From JAPHSX01 sp050298555 (GTDB lineage: Bacteria > Pseudomonadota > Gammaproteobacteria > Thiohalomonadales > Thiohalomonadaceae), in NCBI GenBank assembly GCA_050298555.1, contig JBNKUL010000043.1, forward strand, positions 1-37,885: a stretch of DNA of 37,885 nucleotides, written 5' to 3'. The translations under genes were made by a program, and so were the position numbers. The notes under the pieces are model-generated. The model saw only the letters and a program-made list of their open reading frames with translations. It did not search any database and was not told where the DNA came from. This document shows, piece by piece, positions 8,117 to 15,715 of the stretch (its first letter is position 1; the number at the start of each line of letters is the position of its first letter).

Positions 8117-9442
8117 TTACTCACACTTCGTTGGCGGTGCGACAGTCTGTTCCGACTTGGTGATGCGATAGCGGTCCCCCACCTCCCCCGCGGTATTAAT
8201 GAAATAGCCGCTCAGGGTATCGGCGCTAATATCGATCATCAGCGACCCCACCTCCCTCTTCGCCGCCGCCATCGCCGGATGGTCCACCGAGCCGCCGTCG
8301 GCGCGGGCGCTGGAGCCGACAACGCTGTAGATGGTCCCGCTCATGGCGCTACGTTGCAGCGGCTTACGGTATTCACCGTTGCTGCCGGCCGGCAGCTTCA
8401 TCTCCGGCCTAAAGCTGTCCGAGGTACCGTAGTGACAGGCCAGCAGGTGGCTGCGCTCGTAGCTATGGCTGTGGCCGGAGAGGACCAGGTCGACGCCGCC
8501 CTGCTCCAGCAGCGGCAGCAGGTTCTCCCTTACCCGGTACATGCGGCCAGCGCTGTCGAGGGCATCGTCAGAGTCGTGTGACCCTTTGCTATAGGGCGGG
8601 TGGTGGAACAGGGTGATGATCCAGCGCTGCTGGGTCGCGGCCAGGTCGCGCTGCAGCCACTGCAGCATGTCGCTCCCCGGCTCGAGGTCGCCCTCCTGGG
8701 TGTCGAGGTAGACAAGGTGAAGCTGGCCGTAGTCGAGGGCGAAGTAGTGATCGCTGCCGGAAGGGAAGCCTCCCGCCTCCCCCTCGCTGGGAAAGCTGAA
8801 GAGCTGGAAGAAGGCGTTGCGCCGTGCGTCGTGGTTGCCGTAGGTCGGCAGGTAGGGAACGGCGGGCAGCAGCCTGGGGTAGGCGTTGAATAGCTGCTTC
8901 TGAAACTCCTCGTCCTTGCCTGAGTTATAGGCGTTGTCACCGGTGGTCAGCCACAGGTCGATGGGCGGCAGCCCCTGGCGCGGATGCGCATTTGCCCACT
9001 GCACGGCCTTATCACGCGCGAGCATGGCGGCAGGGATTGCCCGCCCCGGGTCCCCCTGTACCCAGAGGCGAAGCGGGCGCTCACTACCGGGCAAGGGGGC
9101 GGTGCGGAAGCGGTGCACCGTGCCGTCCACACGGTAGAAGTAGCGGGTATCGGGCTTGAGGCCGTCGAGGCGAACTTCATGAATCCGCCCCTCCGGCCCC
9201 TCCACCACCCTCTCCAGCCTGTCGGCCATGGTACCGAAACGCACCACGCCCCTCTGCGCCTCAAGGGTCTGCCAGCGCACCGTGATGCCGTCGGGGGCCG
9301 GCAGTTGCAGATAGGGGCCCCTCGCCCCCTGGGGCCGGCTGTCGAGATAGATCTGTGCCGTGCGGCCAACCGCCAGCACCACCAGCAGGAGAATAAAAGC
9401 GCCAAGGAGCCAGCGCACGCCGCGCCGCTTTAGAAAATTCAT
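8117..9442 (-). CDS. Membrane-anchored purple-acid-phosphatase-like metallophosphoesterase
   Basis: A 441-aa protein with an N-terminal membrane anchor or uncleaved signal (~9-27) behind a basic KRRGVR start, so the enzyme part should be periplasmic. A fibronectin-III-like domain typical of purple acid phosphatases follows (~45-125, with GITVRWQT and LDGLKPDTRYFYRV). The calcineurin-like domain has all five metal-binding blocks: GDPG, TGDNAY, GNHD, FHHPPY and SGHSHSYERS. This pattern supports hydrolysis of phosphate monoesters or diesters, but the substrate cannot be read from sequence. It lies downstream of the LpxR-like gene on the same strand (44-base gap), possibly cotranscribed, so a role in handling envelope phosphate groups is possible. 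Confidence 0.9.
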   Translation of the reverse strand: MNFLKRRGVRWLLGAFILLLVVLAVGRTAQIYLDSRPQGARGPYLQLPAPDGITVRWQTLEAQRGVVRFGTMADRLERVVEGPEGRIHEVRLDGLKPDTRYFYRVDGTVHRFRTAPLPGSERPLRLWVQGDPGRAIPAAMLARDKAVQWANAHPRQGLPPIDLWLTTGDNAYNSGKDEEFQKQLFNAYPRLLPAVPYLPTYGNHDARRNAFFQLFSFPSEGEAGGFPSGSDHYFALDYGQLHLVYLDTQEGDLEPGSDMLQWLQRDLAATQQRWIITLFHHPPYSKGSHDSDDALDSAGRMYRVRENLLPLLEQGGVDLVLSGHSHSYERSHLLACHYGTSDSFRPEMKLPAGSNGEYRKPLQRSAMSGTIYSVVGSSARADGGSVDHPAMAAAKREVGSLMIDISADTLSGYFINTAGEVGDRYRITKSEQTVAPPTKCE

Positions 9443-9486
9443 GTTTCACCCATTACTTACTACATACCGCCGACTACCCTACACCA

Positions 9487-10482
9487 TCAGTAGCAGTAGG
9501 AGATATTAAGTGCGGTGTGGAGGGTGTCCTCCTGCTGCAGGGTGAACTCCCGGGTCCGCACCACGTTACTAATGGCGATGCGCACACCGCCGAATAATAC
9601 GGCGATGCCGTACTGCATGTCGCCGACCAGGGGCTCTTTCTCCACGCTGTGGCCATCGCCGAAGCTGTTGCCGTCGAGAAAGATGTTGTGCGCCACCCAG
9701 CGCCCCTGCAGGCCGATGAAACCGTACCAGTTGGTCTCCTGCGCCATGCCGAAGTAGGAGAGACCGGGAAAGCCGGGGTTGATGTCGGGGGGCGAGAGGT
9801 CGCGCCGCAGGTTATCACCCAGGCGTAGCGTCACCCCTGCAGCGGCGTAACTGTGGTCGTTGCCCAGGGCCAGGGTGTAGTGCGGTGTGAGGCCGTACTC
9901 CAGCCCCGCCGAGGCCGGACGTATGATACGCCAGATACGGGTGTAGCTGATACCGAGGGTGGGCTCGTTTTCCAGCTGGTTGCCCCAGCCGTTGGGATTG
10001 CCCTGGCCGATGAGGCTGTGGGCCAGTTGCTGCGTCTCCTCCCCCATGGCGGCAGGGCCGACGATGCCCACCGTCAGCTGCAGGGCATTGCCGCTGTCGT
10101 AACTGCCATTACGCTCCATCAACGACTCCAGGCTGGCAGTGACGAAGAGGTGGGCGGCGTAGGGACGGTCATCTACCACCAGCGCCTCGCTGCTCTTGTC
10201 GGCGGGGGTGAAGATACGCTGGCCGATGGAGTAGTTGATCAGGTCGAACTCACCGTTACGGCGGTAGAGCGGAAAGCGGGAGGCCAGCGACGCCAGCCAG
10301 GGCGGCGGCGGCATGAGGTAGGCGCCGGAGACCTCGAGGCCGTGGGTGTAGTTGTTGTCGTGCTGCTCGATAAAGCCGTCATTCTCCCACTGCACGCTCA
10401 TAAAACGGTGCCCCGGCTCCACCCCGTAGAGGGTGGTCGGCAGCAGGCCGAGTAGCAGCAGGGTGGCGAGGGAGTGCTTCAT
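9487..10482 (-). CDS. LpxR-like outer-membrane lipid A deacylase (DUF2219 family)
   Basis: A 331-aa outer-membrane beta-barrel protein of the LpxR family, whose characterised members remove the 3'-O-linked acyl chains of lipid A. The start at 10482 gives a clean signal peptide (MKHSLATLLLLGLLPTTLYG). The family signature near the N-terminus is intact: ENDGFIEQHDNNYTHGLEVS, which includes the Asn-Asp pair used in catalysis. It is followed by GQRIFTPAD and DDRPYAAHLF. The C-terminus ends in an aromatic residue (SYCY), as barrels do. An upstream in-frame extension to 10683 would be Arg-rich and lacks a signal peptide, so I rejected it. It is divergent from the LtaS-like gene, with a palindromic repeat between them. 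Activity is inferred from the family. Confidence 0.82.
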   Translation of the reverse strand: MKHSLATLLLLGLLPTTLYGVEPGHRFMSVQWENDGFIEQHDNNYTHGLEVSGAYLMPPPPWLASLASRFPLYRRNGEFDLINYSIGQRIFTPADKSSEALVVDDRPYAAHLFVTASLESLMERNGSYDSGNALQLTVGIVGPAAMGEETQQLAHSLIGQGNPNGWGNQLENEPTLGISYTRIWRIIRPASAGLEYGLTPHYTLALGNDHSYAAAGVTLRLGDNLRRDLSPPDINPGFPGLSYFGMAQETNWYGFIGLQGRWVAHNIFLDGNSFGDGHSVEKEPLVGDMQYGIAVLFGGVRIAISNVVRTREFTLQQEDTLHTALNISYCY

Positions 10483-10549
10483 ACTTTGGGTGAGGGTTTG
10501 CCGTCCGTTGGTGAACCTTTCCCATTCTAGCCCCTCTAATGAATGAGCG

Positions 10550-10573
10550 GTAGGAGCGGCTTCCAAGCCGCGA
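10550..10573 (+). repeat. REP-like 24-bp palindromic repeat, copy 1
   Basis: It begins GTAGGAGC, ends AAGCCGCGA, and has an inner inverted repeat GCGGCTTCCAAGCCGC (10556-10571). An exact copy in opposite orientation lies at 15692-15715. It resembles the short GTAGGAGCGGCTT...GCCGCGA repeats that are abundant in pseudomonads and xanthomonads (recalled, not searched). It sits in the divergent region between the LpxR-like and LtaS-like genes. Confidence 0.8.
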
Positions 10574-10642
10574 ACAGCGTCCACTGCCGCCCCTATGCTA
10601 GAATGACGCCGTTTTTTATTTACCTCCCGAGACCCGACCCTG

Positions 10643-12652
10643 ATGGAAAAACTGCCCCGCCTGTTGCGTTTTGCCGCACGCATCGTCCTGCTCTATGTGG
10701 TGCTGTTCGGCTTGATGCGCGTGGGCTTCTGGCTGGCCTTCGACAACCCCGCCGACCCGATCCCCGACGGACAGCTGGGCACCGCGCTCTATCTGGGGAT
10801 GAAGTTCGACCTTCGCCTGGCGCTGCTGCTGGTGCTGCCGATGCTGCTGCTGGGCTGGATGCGCTGGTTCGACCCCTTCGGCAGCCGGCCGATGCGCCGC
10901 CTGTGGCGCGGCTACCTGCTGCTGGCCTCCTTTGCCATGGTGCTGCTCTACGCCACCGATTTCGGCTACTACTCCTACCTCCACACCCGCCTCGACGCCA
11001 GTATTATGCGTTTTCTCGGCAACCCGCTGACCTCCGCGGGGATGGTGTGGCAGAGCTACCCGGTAGTCTGGATCACGCTGGGGCTGGGGCTGGCGGGCTA
11101 CCTGCTGGCGCGTCTGATCAAACAGCAGCACCGCAGCGTGGCCCAGGCCCCGGCGACCACGCTGAGCCGCAAGCGCAAGGCGCTGACCGCCACGGTCGCC
11201 TTTTTTGTGGTATTCGGCGGCCTCTACGGCAAGCTCTCCAACTACCCGCTACGCTGGAGCGATGCCTTCTTCACCACCCACGCCTTCGCCGCCTCTTTGA
11301 GCTCCAATCCGGCGATCTACTTCTATTACTCTTACGAAAACGGCGGCAGCGACTACGACGAAAAAAAGGTACGCCAGCACTACGACTGGGTGGCCGATTA
11401 CCTCGGCGTGGATGAGCCCGACAGCGAAAAGCTCAACTACAGCCGCCACCACAGCGCGCCACAGAGCGACGCCAGGCGCCCCAACGTGGTGATGGTGATC
11501 GCCGAATCGCTGGCCGCCTACAAGACCAGCCTCTCCGGCAACCCGCTCGACCCTTCGCCCTATCTCGATCGCCTTGCCAGGCAGGGGCTCTACTTCGACA
11601 ACTTCTTCACCTCCACCGTTGGCACCGCGCGCGGGGTATTCGGCTCGATCACCGGCATCCCCGACATCCAGCCCAACGACACCGCCTCGCGCAACCCGGC
11701 CATCGCCGACCAGTACACCCTGGCGAACGCCTTCGAGGGCTATGAGAAGTACTACTTCCTCGGCGGCAGTGCCAACTGGGCCAACATCCGCGGCCTGCTG
11801 GCGCACAACATCCACGGCCTCGATATCTACGAGGAGGGGCGCTACAGCGCCCCCAACGTGGATGTGTGGGGCGTCTCAGACCTCGACCTGTTCCGCGAGG
11901 CAGACAAGGTACTGCGCCAACAGCAGAAGCCCTTCTTCGCCATCATCCAGACCTCCGGTAACCACCGTCCCTACACCATTCCGGAGGACCACGGTGCGTT
12001 CGAGCTTAAGGAGCTGCCGGAGGAGGAGGTGAAGCGCTACGGCTTCGCCTCGCTCAAGGAGTACAACGCCTTCCGCTTTATGGACTACAGCATCGGCGAG
12101 TTCATCCGCCTCGCCACCGAGGCGGGCTACGCCGATAACACCGTGTTCGCCTTCTTCGGCGACCACGGCATCACCGGCTACACCGGTGACCACACCCCCA
12201 GGCATGAGACCCAGCTGGGGCTGAACCACTACCGCACCCCCTTCGTCATCTACGCCCCCGGCCGTATCAAACAACCGCGACGTATCGATGTCGTCGCCAA
12301 CCAGGTCGACGCCCTGCCCACCCTCGTCGCCTTCGCCGGGCAGGAGTACGAGAACCGCACCCTGGGGCGCAACCTGCTCGACCCTCGCTACGAGGAGCAG
12401 AGCTACGCCTTCACCATTCACAACGGCCCCATCCCCACCATCGGCATCCTGGATGACGAGTACTACTTCCGCATGCGCGGCGACGGCAGCAAGCGCGAGT
12501 TGTTGCGGCTGAACACCGACACCCCGCGTGACAACCTGCTTGGCGAGCAGCCCGAGCGGGCCGCCGAGATGGAGGAGAAGACCCTCGCCCTCTACGAGAC
12601 CGCCAAGTACCTCATCAACAACAATAAGCAGTCGGTGAACGGCGCTCACTAG
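10643..12652 (+). CDS. LtaS-family (alkaline-phosphatase fold) phosphotransferase, inner membrane
   Basis: A 669-aa protein with five predicted membrane helices (~13-33, 54-72, 92-113, 139-157 and 178-196), then a large periplasmic sulfatase-like domain from ~278. Family blocks are visible: NVVMVIAESL with metal-binding Glu288, TVGTARGVFGSITG with Thr328 as the probable nucleophile, TSGNHRPYTIP, and FFGDHG with Asp507-His508. Relatives transfer phosphoglycerol (LtaS, OpgB) or phosphoethanolamine to envelope glycans or lipids. Which group this one moves is not decidable here. Its neighbours are a lipid A deacylase and a phosphatase, so envelope modification fits. The ATG has no strong ribosome-binding site. 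It lies within the purH-purD interval. Confidence 0.85.
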   Translation: MEKLPRLLRFAARIVLLYVVLFGLMRVGFWLAFDNPADPIPDGQLGTALYLGMKFDLRLALLLVLPMLLLGWMRWFDPFGSRPMRRLWRGYLLLASFAMVLLYATDFGYYSYLHTRLDASIMRFLGNPLTSAGMVWQSYPVVWITLGLGLAGYLLARLIKQQHRSVAQAPATTLSRKRKALTATVAFFVVFGGLYGKLSNYPLRWSDAFFTTHAFAASLSSNPAIYFYYSYENGGSDYDEKKVRQHYDWVADYLGVDEPDSEKLNYSRHHSAPQSDARRPNVVMVIAESLAAYKTSLSGNPLDPSPYLDRLARQGLYFDNFFTSTVGTARGVFGSITGIPDIQPNDTASRNPAIADQYTLANAFEGYEKYYFLGGSANWANIRGLLAHNIHGLDIYEEGRYSAPNVDVWGVSDLDLFREADKVLRQQQKPFFAIIQTSGNHRPYTIPEDHGAFELKELPEEEVKRYGFASLKEYNAFRFMDYSIGEFIRLATEAGYADNTVFAFFGDHGITGYTGDHTPRHETQLGLNHYRTPFVIYAPGRIKQPRRIDVVANQVDALPTLVAFAGQEYENRTLGRNLLDPRYEEQSYAFTIHNGPIPTIGILDDEYYFRMRGDGSKRELLRLNTDTPRDNLLGEQPERAAEMEEKTLALYETAKYLINNNKQSVNGAH

Positions 12653-12738
12653 CTCCGCCCTCACCGCGCCAAGACAGCCGCGCCCGAAATCCGTAAACTA
12701 GCGCCCCATTCGTTAACTGATTTCGTTCAGGAGCCATC

Positions 12739-14031
12739 ATGAAGATTCTGGTCATTGGCAGCGGCGGCCGCGAGCACGCCCTGGCGTGGAAGGCGGCACA
12801 GTCGCCCGATGTGGAGAAGGTATACGTCGCCCCCGGCAACGCCGGTACCGCCCGCGAGGCGAAGCTGGAGAACGTCAACATCGGCGTCGAGGATATCGAG
12901 GCGCTGGTTAAGTTTGCCCAGGAAAACGACATCGCCCTCACCATCGTCGGCCCCGAGGCGCCGCTGGTGATCGGCGTGGTCGACGCCTTCGAGGCCGCCG
13001 GTCTGCGCTGCTTCGGCCCCAGCAAGGGTGCCGCCCAGCTGGAGGGCTCCAAGGCCTTTACCAAGGACTTCCTGGCACGCCACAACATCCCCACCGCCGA
13101 CTACCAGAACTTCACCGAGATCGATCCCGCCCTCGACTACCTGAAGGAGAAGGGCGCCCCCATCGTCATCAAGGCCGACGGCCTGGCCGCCGGTAAGGGC
13201 GTCATCGTCGCCATGAGCGAGGCCGAGGCGGAGGCCGCGGTGCGCGACATGCTCGCCGGCAACGCCTTCGGCGAGGCGGGCCACCGCGTGGTGATCGAGG
13301 AGTTCCTGGAGGGCGAAGAGGCCAGCTTCATCGTCATGGTCGACGGCAAGAACATCCTGCCGATGGCTACCTCGCAGGACCACAAGCGGGTCGGCGAGGG
13401 CGACTCCGGCCCCAACACCGGCGGTATGGGCGCCTACTCCCCGGCACCGGTGGTCACCCCCGAGATCCACGAGCGCATCATGCGGGAGGTGATCGTCCCC
13501 ACCGTCGAGGGGATGGCCGCCGAGGGCAACCCCTACACCGGCTTCCTCTACGCGGGCCTGATGATCAGCGCCGAGGGCGCCCCCAAGGTGATCGAGTACA
13601 ACTGCCGCTTCGGCGACCCGGAGACCCAGCCCATCATGATGCGCCTCAACTCCGACCTGGTGGCCCTGTGCAACACCGCACTGGACCGCAAGCTCGATAG
13701 CGCCTCCGCCGACTGGGACCAGCGCGCGGCAATGGGCGTGGTGCTGGCTGCGGGCGGCTACCCCGGCGACTACGGCAAGGGGGACGCGATCAACGGTCTC
13801 GACGGCGCCGATACGGACGATGCCAAGATCTTCCACGCCGGTACTGCCGAGCAGGGAGGCAAGGTCGTCACCGCCGGTGGCCGTGTGCTCTGTGCCACCG
13901 CCCTGGGTAACAGCGTCAGCGAGGCACAGGCCAGGGCCTATGAGCTGGCCGACAAGATCAGCTGGAGCGGCATGTTCATGCGCCGCGACATCGGCTACCG
14001 CGCCATCGCCCGCGAGAAGGCCGGGAAATAA
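12739..14031 (+). CDS. purD: Phosphoribosylamine-glycine ligase (GAR synthetase)
   Basis: A 430-aa ATP-grasp enzyme that joins glycine to 5-phosphoribosylamine in purine synthesis. The N-terminal signature GSGGREHALAWKAA, the ATP-grasp segment IKADGLAAGKGV, the family motif FGDPETQP and the region around TGGMGAYSPAP are intact. Length matches E. coli PurD. It has its own good ribosome-binding site (CAGGAG, 7 bases before the ATG) and an 86-base gap from the LtaS-like gene. It may be read from its own promoter or through that gene. Confidence 0.98.
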   Translation: MKILVIGSGGREHALAWKAAQSPDVEKVYVAPGNAGTAREAKLENVNIGVEDIEALVKFAQENDIALTIVGPEAPLVIGVVDAFEAAGLRCFGPSKGAAQLEGSKAFTKDFLARHNIPTADYQNFTEIDPALDYLKEKGAPIVIKADGLAAGKGVIVAMSEAEAEAAVRDMLAGNAFGEAGHRVVIEEFLEGEEASFIVMVDGKNILPMATSQDHKRVGEGDSGPNTGGMGAYSPAPVVTPEIHERIMREVIVPTVEGMAAEGNPYTGFLYAGLMISAEGAPKVIEYNCRFGDPETQPIMMRLNSDLVALCNTALDRKLDSASADWDQRAAMGVVLAAGGYPGDYGKGDAINGLDGADTDDAKIFHAGTAEQGGKVVTAGGRVLCATALGNSVSEAQARAYELADKISWSGMFMRRDIGYRAIAREKAGK

Positions 14032-14038
14032 CCCCAAC

Positions 14039-14058
14039 GGGGGCGACGACCCGCCCCC
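14039..14058 (+). terminator. GC hairpin after purD
   Basis: GGGGGCG-ACGACC-CGCCCCC forms a 7-bp stem 8 bases after the purD stop. No U-tract follows, so intrinsic termination would be weak. Confidence 0.4.
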
Positions 14059-14210
14059 TCAAACCCTTAAAATTCAGCAACTAAGCGCACTTCTACCGAC
14101 AAATTCACATTTTTTGCGGGATTTCCCCCGGTGTTTCGGATAGAATGCGCGGTTCAAAGTTTTTAAGCTGCTGAAATAAAAGAATATTCGTCCTTTTAGG
14201 AGTAGGCCCT

Positions 14211-15107
14211 ATGTCTATCAAACATCCTGTTATCGCGGTTACCGGCTCTTCCGGCGCCGGCACCACCACCGTTAAGCGTGCCTTCGAGCACATTTTCACT
14301 CGTGAAAATATCAACCCGCTGGTCGTCGAAGGCGACAGCTACCACAGCCTCGATCGCGTTGCCTTTAAAGAGGCCGTTGCCAAGGCCGAGGCTGAAGGCA
14401 ACAACCACTTCAGCCACTTCGGTCCCGAGGCCAACCACTTCGACAAGCTGGCCGAGACCTTCCAGTCCTACGGCGAGACCGGCACCTGCCAGCGTCGCTA
14501 CTACATCCACAGCGATGAAGAGTCCGTATTCCACAGCGACCGCCTGAGCGACGGCAACACCTACGCCCCCGGCCAGTTCACCCCCTGGGAAGACATCAGC
14601 GAGCAGACCGACGTGCTGTTCTACGAAGGCCTGCACGGCCTGGTGAAGACCGACACCGCCAACGTTGCCCAGCACGTTGACCTCGGCGTGGGCGTCGTGC
14701 CCATCGTCAACCTCGAGTGGATCCAGAAGATCTTCCGCGACAACGCCGAGCGTGGCTACGACGCCGAAGTTATCGTCGACACCATCCTGCGCCGCATGCC
14801 CGACTACGTGAACCACATCACCCCGCAGTTCTCACGTACCGACATCAACTTCCAGCGTGTCTCCACCGTCGACACCTCCAACCCCTTCATCGCGCGTGAC
14901 ATCCCCACCCCGGATGAGAGCTTCATCGTCATCCGCTTCCGCGATCCGAACAAGTTCGGCGTCGACTTCCCGATGCTGCTGAACATGATTCAGGACTCCT
15001 TCATGTCCCGCCCCAACACCATCGTCGTGCCCGGCGGCAAGATGGGCTTCGCCATGGAGCTGATCCTGGCCCCCATCATTCACGACATGATCTCTAAGAA
15101 GGGCTAA
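14211..15107 (+). CDS. prk: Phosphoribulokinase (bacterial class I)
   Basis: A 298-aa kinase that makes ribulose-1,5-bisphosphate from ribulose-5-phosphate and ATP, the step unique to the Calvin-Benson cycle. The P-loop GSSGAGTTT is at residues 12-20. Asp42, His45 and Arg49 (GDSYHSLDR) fall at the same numbers as the catalytic and substrate residues known in the Rhodobacter sphaeroides enzyme. A Walker-B-like FYEGLHG with Glu139 follows. AGGAG lies 9 bases before the ATG. It stands alone between purD and a strong terminator, with no RuBisCO or other cbb gene in the window. E. coli also carries a PRK-like gene of unclear role, so autotrophy is likely but not proven. The 150-base upstream region holds a TAGAAT -10-like hexamer (14141-14146) without a clear -35. 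Confidence 0.95.
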   Translation: MSIKHPVIAVTGSSGAGTTTVKRAFEHIFTRENINPLVVEGDSYHSLDRVAFKEAVAKAEAEGNNHFSHFGPEANHFDKLAETFQSYGETGTCQRRYYIHSDEESVFHSDRLSDGNTYAPGQFTPWEDISEQTDVLFYEGLHGLVKTDTANVAQHVDLGVGVVPIVNLEWIQKIFRDNAERGYDAEVIVDTILRRMPDYVNHITPQFSRTDINFQRVSTVDTSNPFIARDIPTPDESFIVIRFRDPNKFGVDFPMLLNMIQDSFMSRPNTIVVPGGKMGFAMELILAPIIHDMISKKG

Positions 15108-15140
15108 GGCTCGCTTAGTTAAGTTGTAGTGAAGGAATGA

Positions 15141-15171
15141 AGAAGGCCCGCTTTTTAGCGGGCCTTTTTTG
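15141..15171 (+). terminator. Intrinsic terminator after phosphoribulokinase
   Basis: GGCCCGC-TTTTTA-GCGGGCC (15145-15164) is followed by six T. It lies 34 bases after the stop codon. Confidence 0.93.
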
Positions 15172-15268
15172 TGTCCGGATAAATGGGTAGCTGTTAATCA
15201 TTCGAAAACCGATGCACTCTCAGGGAAAGTATTGGCTGGAGTGAACTACATACAACGGAGTGTAATAA

Positions 15269-15679
15269 ATGAACAATCACCGCCCCCTGCAACTCCTCCT
15301 CTACGCCGGCGCGGCCTACTTCTGCGCCATCGCTATCGCCCATACCCTCGGCTTTAAAGTTCCCGGGCTGTTCATCTACTACAACGTTCCCTCGCACGGC
15401 TACCAGGATGGGATTATCGCCTTCCTCAGTTTCGGCTGGGCGGCCTTTTTCTATAGCTGTGCGGTGGGGGTGATGGAGAGTTTGCGACAGATTCGTGCGC
15501 TGCTGGCGGCCTGTGTCATGGCATTGATTGGGCTGGCGTCGATCAACCTGTTTAGCGACCTCGGGAATATCGACACGGCACCGTTTTGGTGGCAGTGGGG
15601 ATTGTTGCTGGTTTATGTTGGGATGTTGATCGTCGCCTATATCAAGACAAAGAATGTAGGTGCGATTAGCGAAGCGTAA
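15269..15679 (+). CDS. Hypothetical four-helix membrane protein
   Basis: A 136-aa protein of no recognised family. Hydrophobic segments at ~9-29, 48-68, 78-96 and 107-125 predict four membrane helices with short loops, and the ends are polar (MNNHRP at the N-terminus, KTKNVGAISEA at the C-terminus). A His-x2-Gly-Phe segment and the loop YYNVPSHGYQDG lie between helices 1 and 2. The start ATG is preceded by a modest CGGAG. It is isolated by the phosphoribulokinase terminator upstream and converges with rimO, with the second palindromic repeat between their stops. The codon use resembles its neighbours and gives no sign of transfer. Real but of unknown role. Confidence 0.75.
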   Translation: MNNHRPLQLLLYAGAAYFCAIAIAHTLGFKVPGLFIYYNVPSHGYQDGIIAFLSFGWAAFFYSCAVGVMESLRQIRALLAACVMALIGLASINLFSDLGNIDTAPFWWQWGLLLVYVGMLIVAYIKTKNVGAISEA

Positions 15680-15691
15680 TCGCACGGACAA

Positions 15692-15715
15692 TCGCGGCTT
15701 GGAAGCCGCTCCTAC
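15692..15715 (-). repeat. REP-like 24-bp palindromic repeat, copy 2
   Basis: Reverse complement of the repeat at 10550-10573, identical over all 24 bases. Read on the minus strand, its GTAGGAG start supplies the TAG stop codon of rimO (15712-15714). The hairpin could protect or end the transcripts of the convergent pair. Confidence 0.85.

Noticed and set aside
10482..10683. N-terminal extension of the LpxR-like gene into the divergent region
   Set aside because: It would be Arg-rich, overlap the palindromic repeat and the LtaS-like start, and hide the signal peptide that begins at 10482.
10643..12652. LtaS-like gene as a true lipoteichoic acid synthase
   Set aside because: The host is clearly Gram-negative; the family includes phosphoglycerol and phosphoethanolamine transferases acting on other glycans and lipids, so only the family is claimed.
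14073..14175. TTCAGCA / TGCTGAA inverted repeat upstream of phosphoribulokinase as a CbbR-type operator
   Set aside because: The arms are only 7 bases and ~90 bases apart, and do not fit the T-N11-A spacing of CbbR sites; chance is likely.
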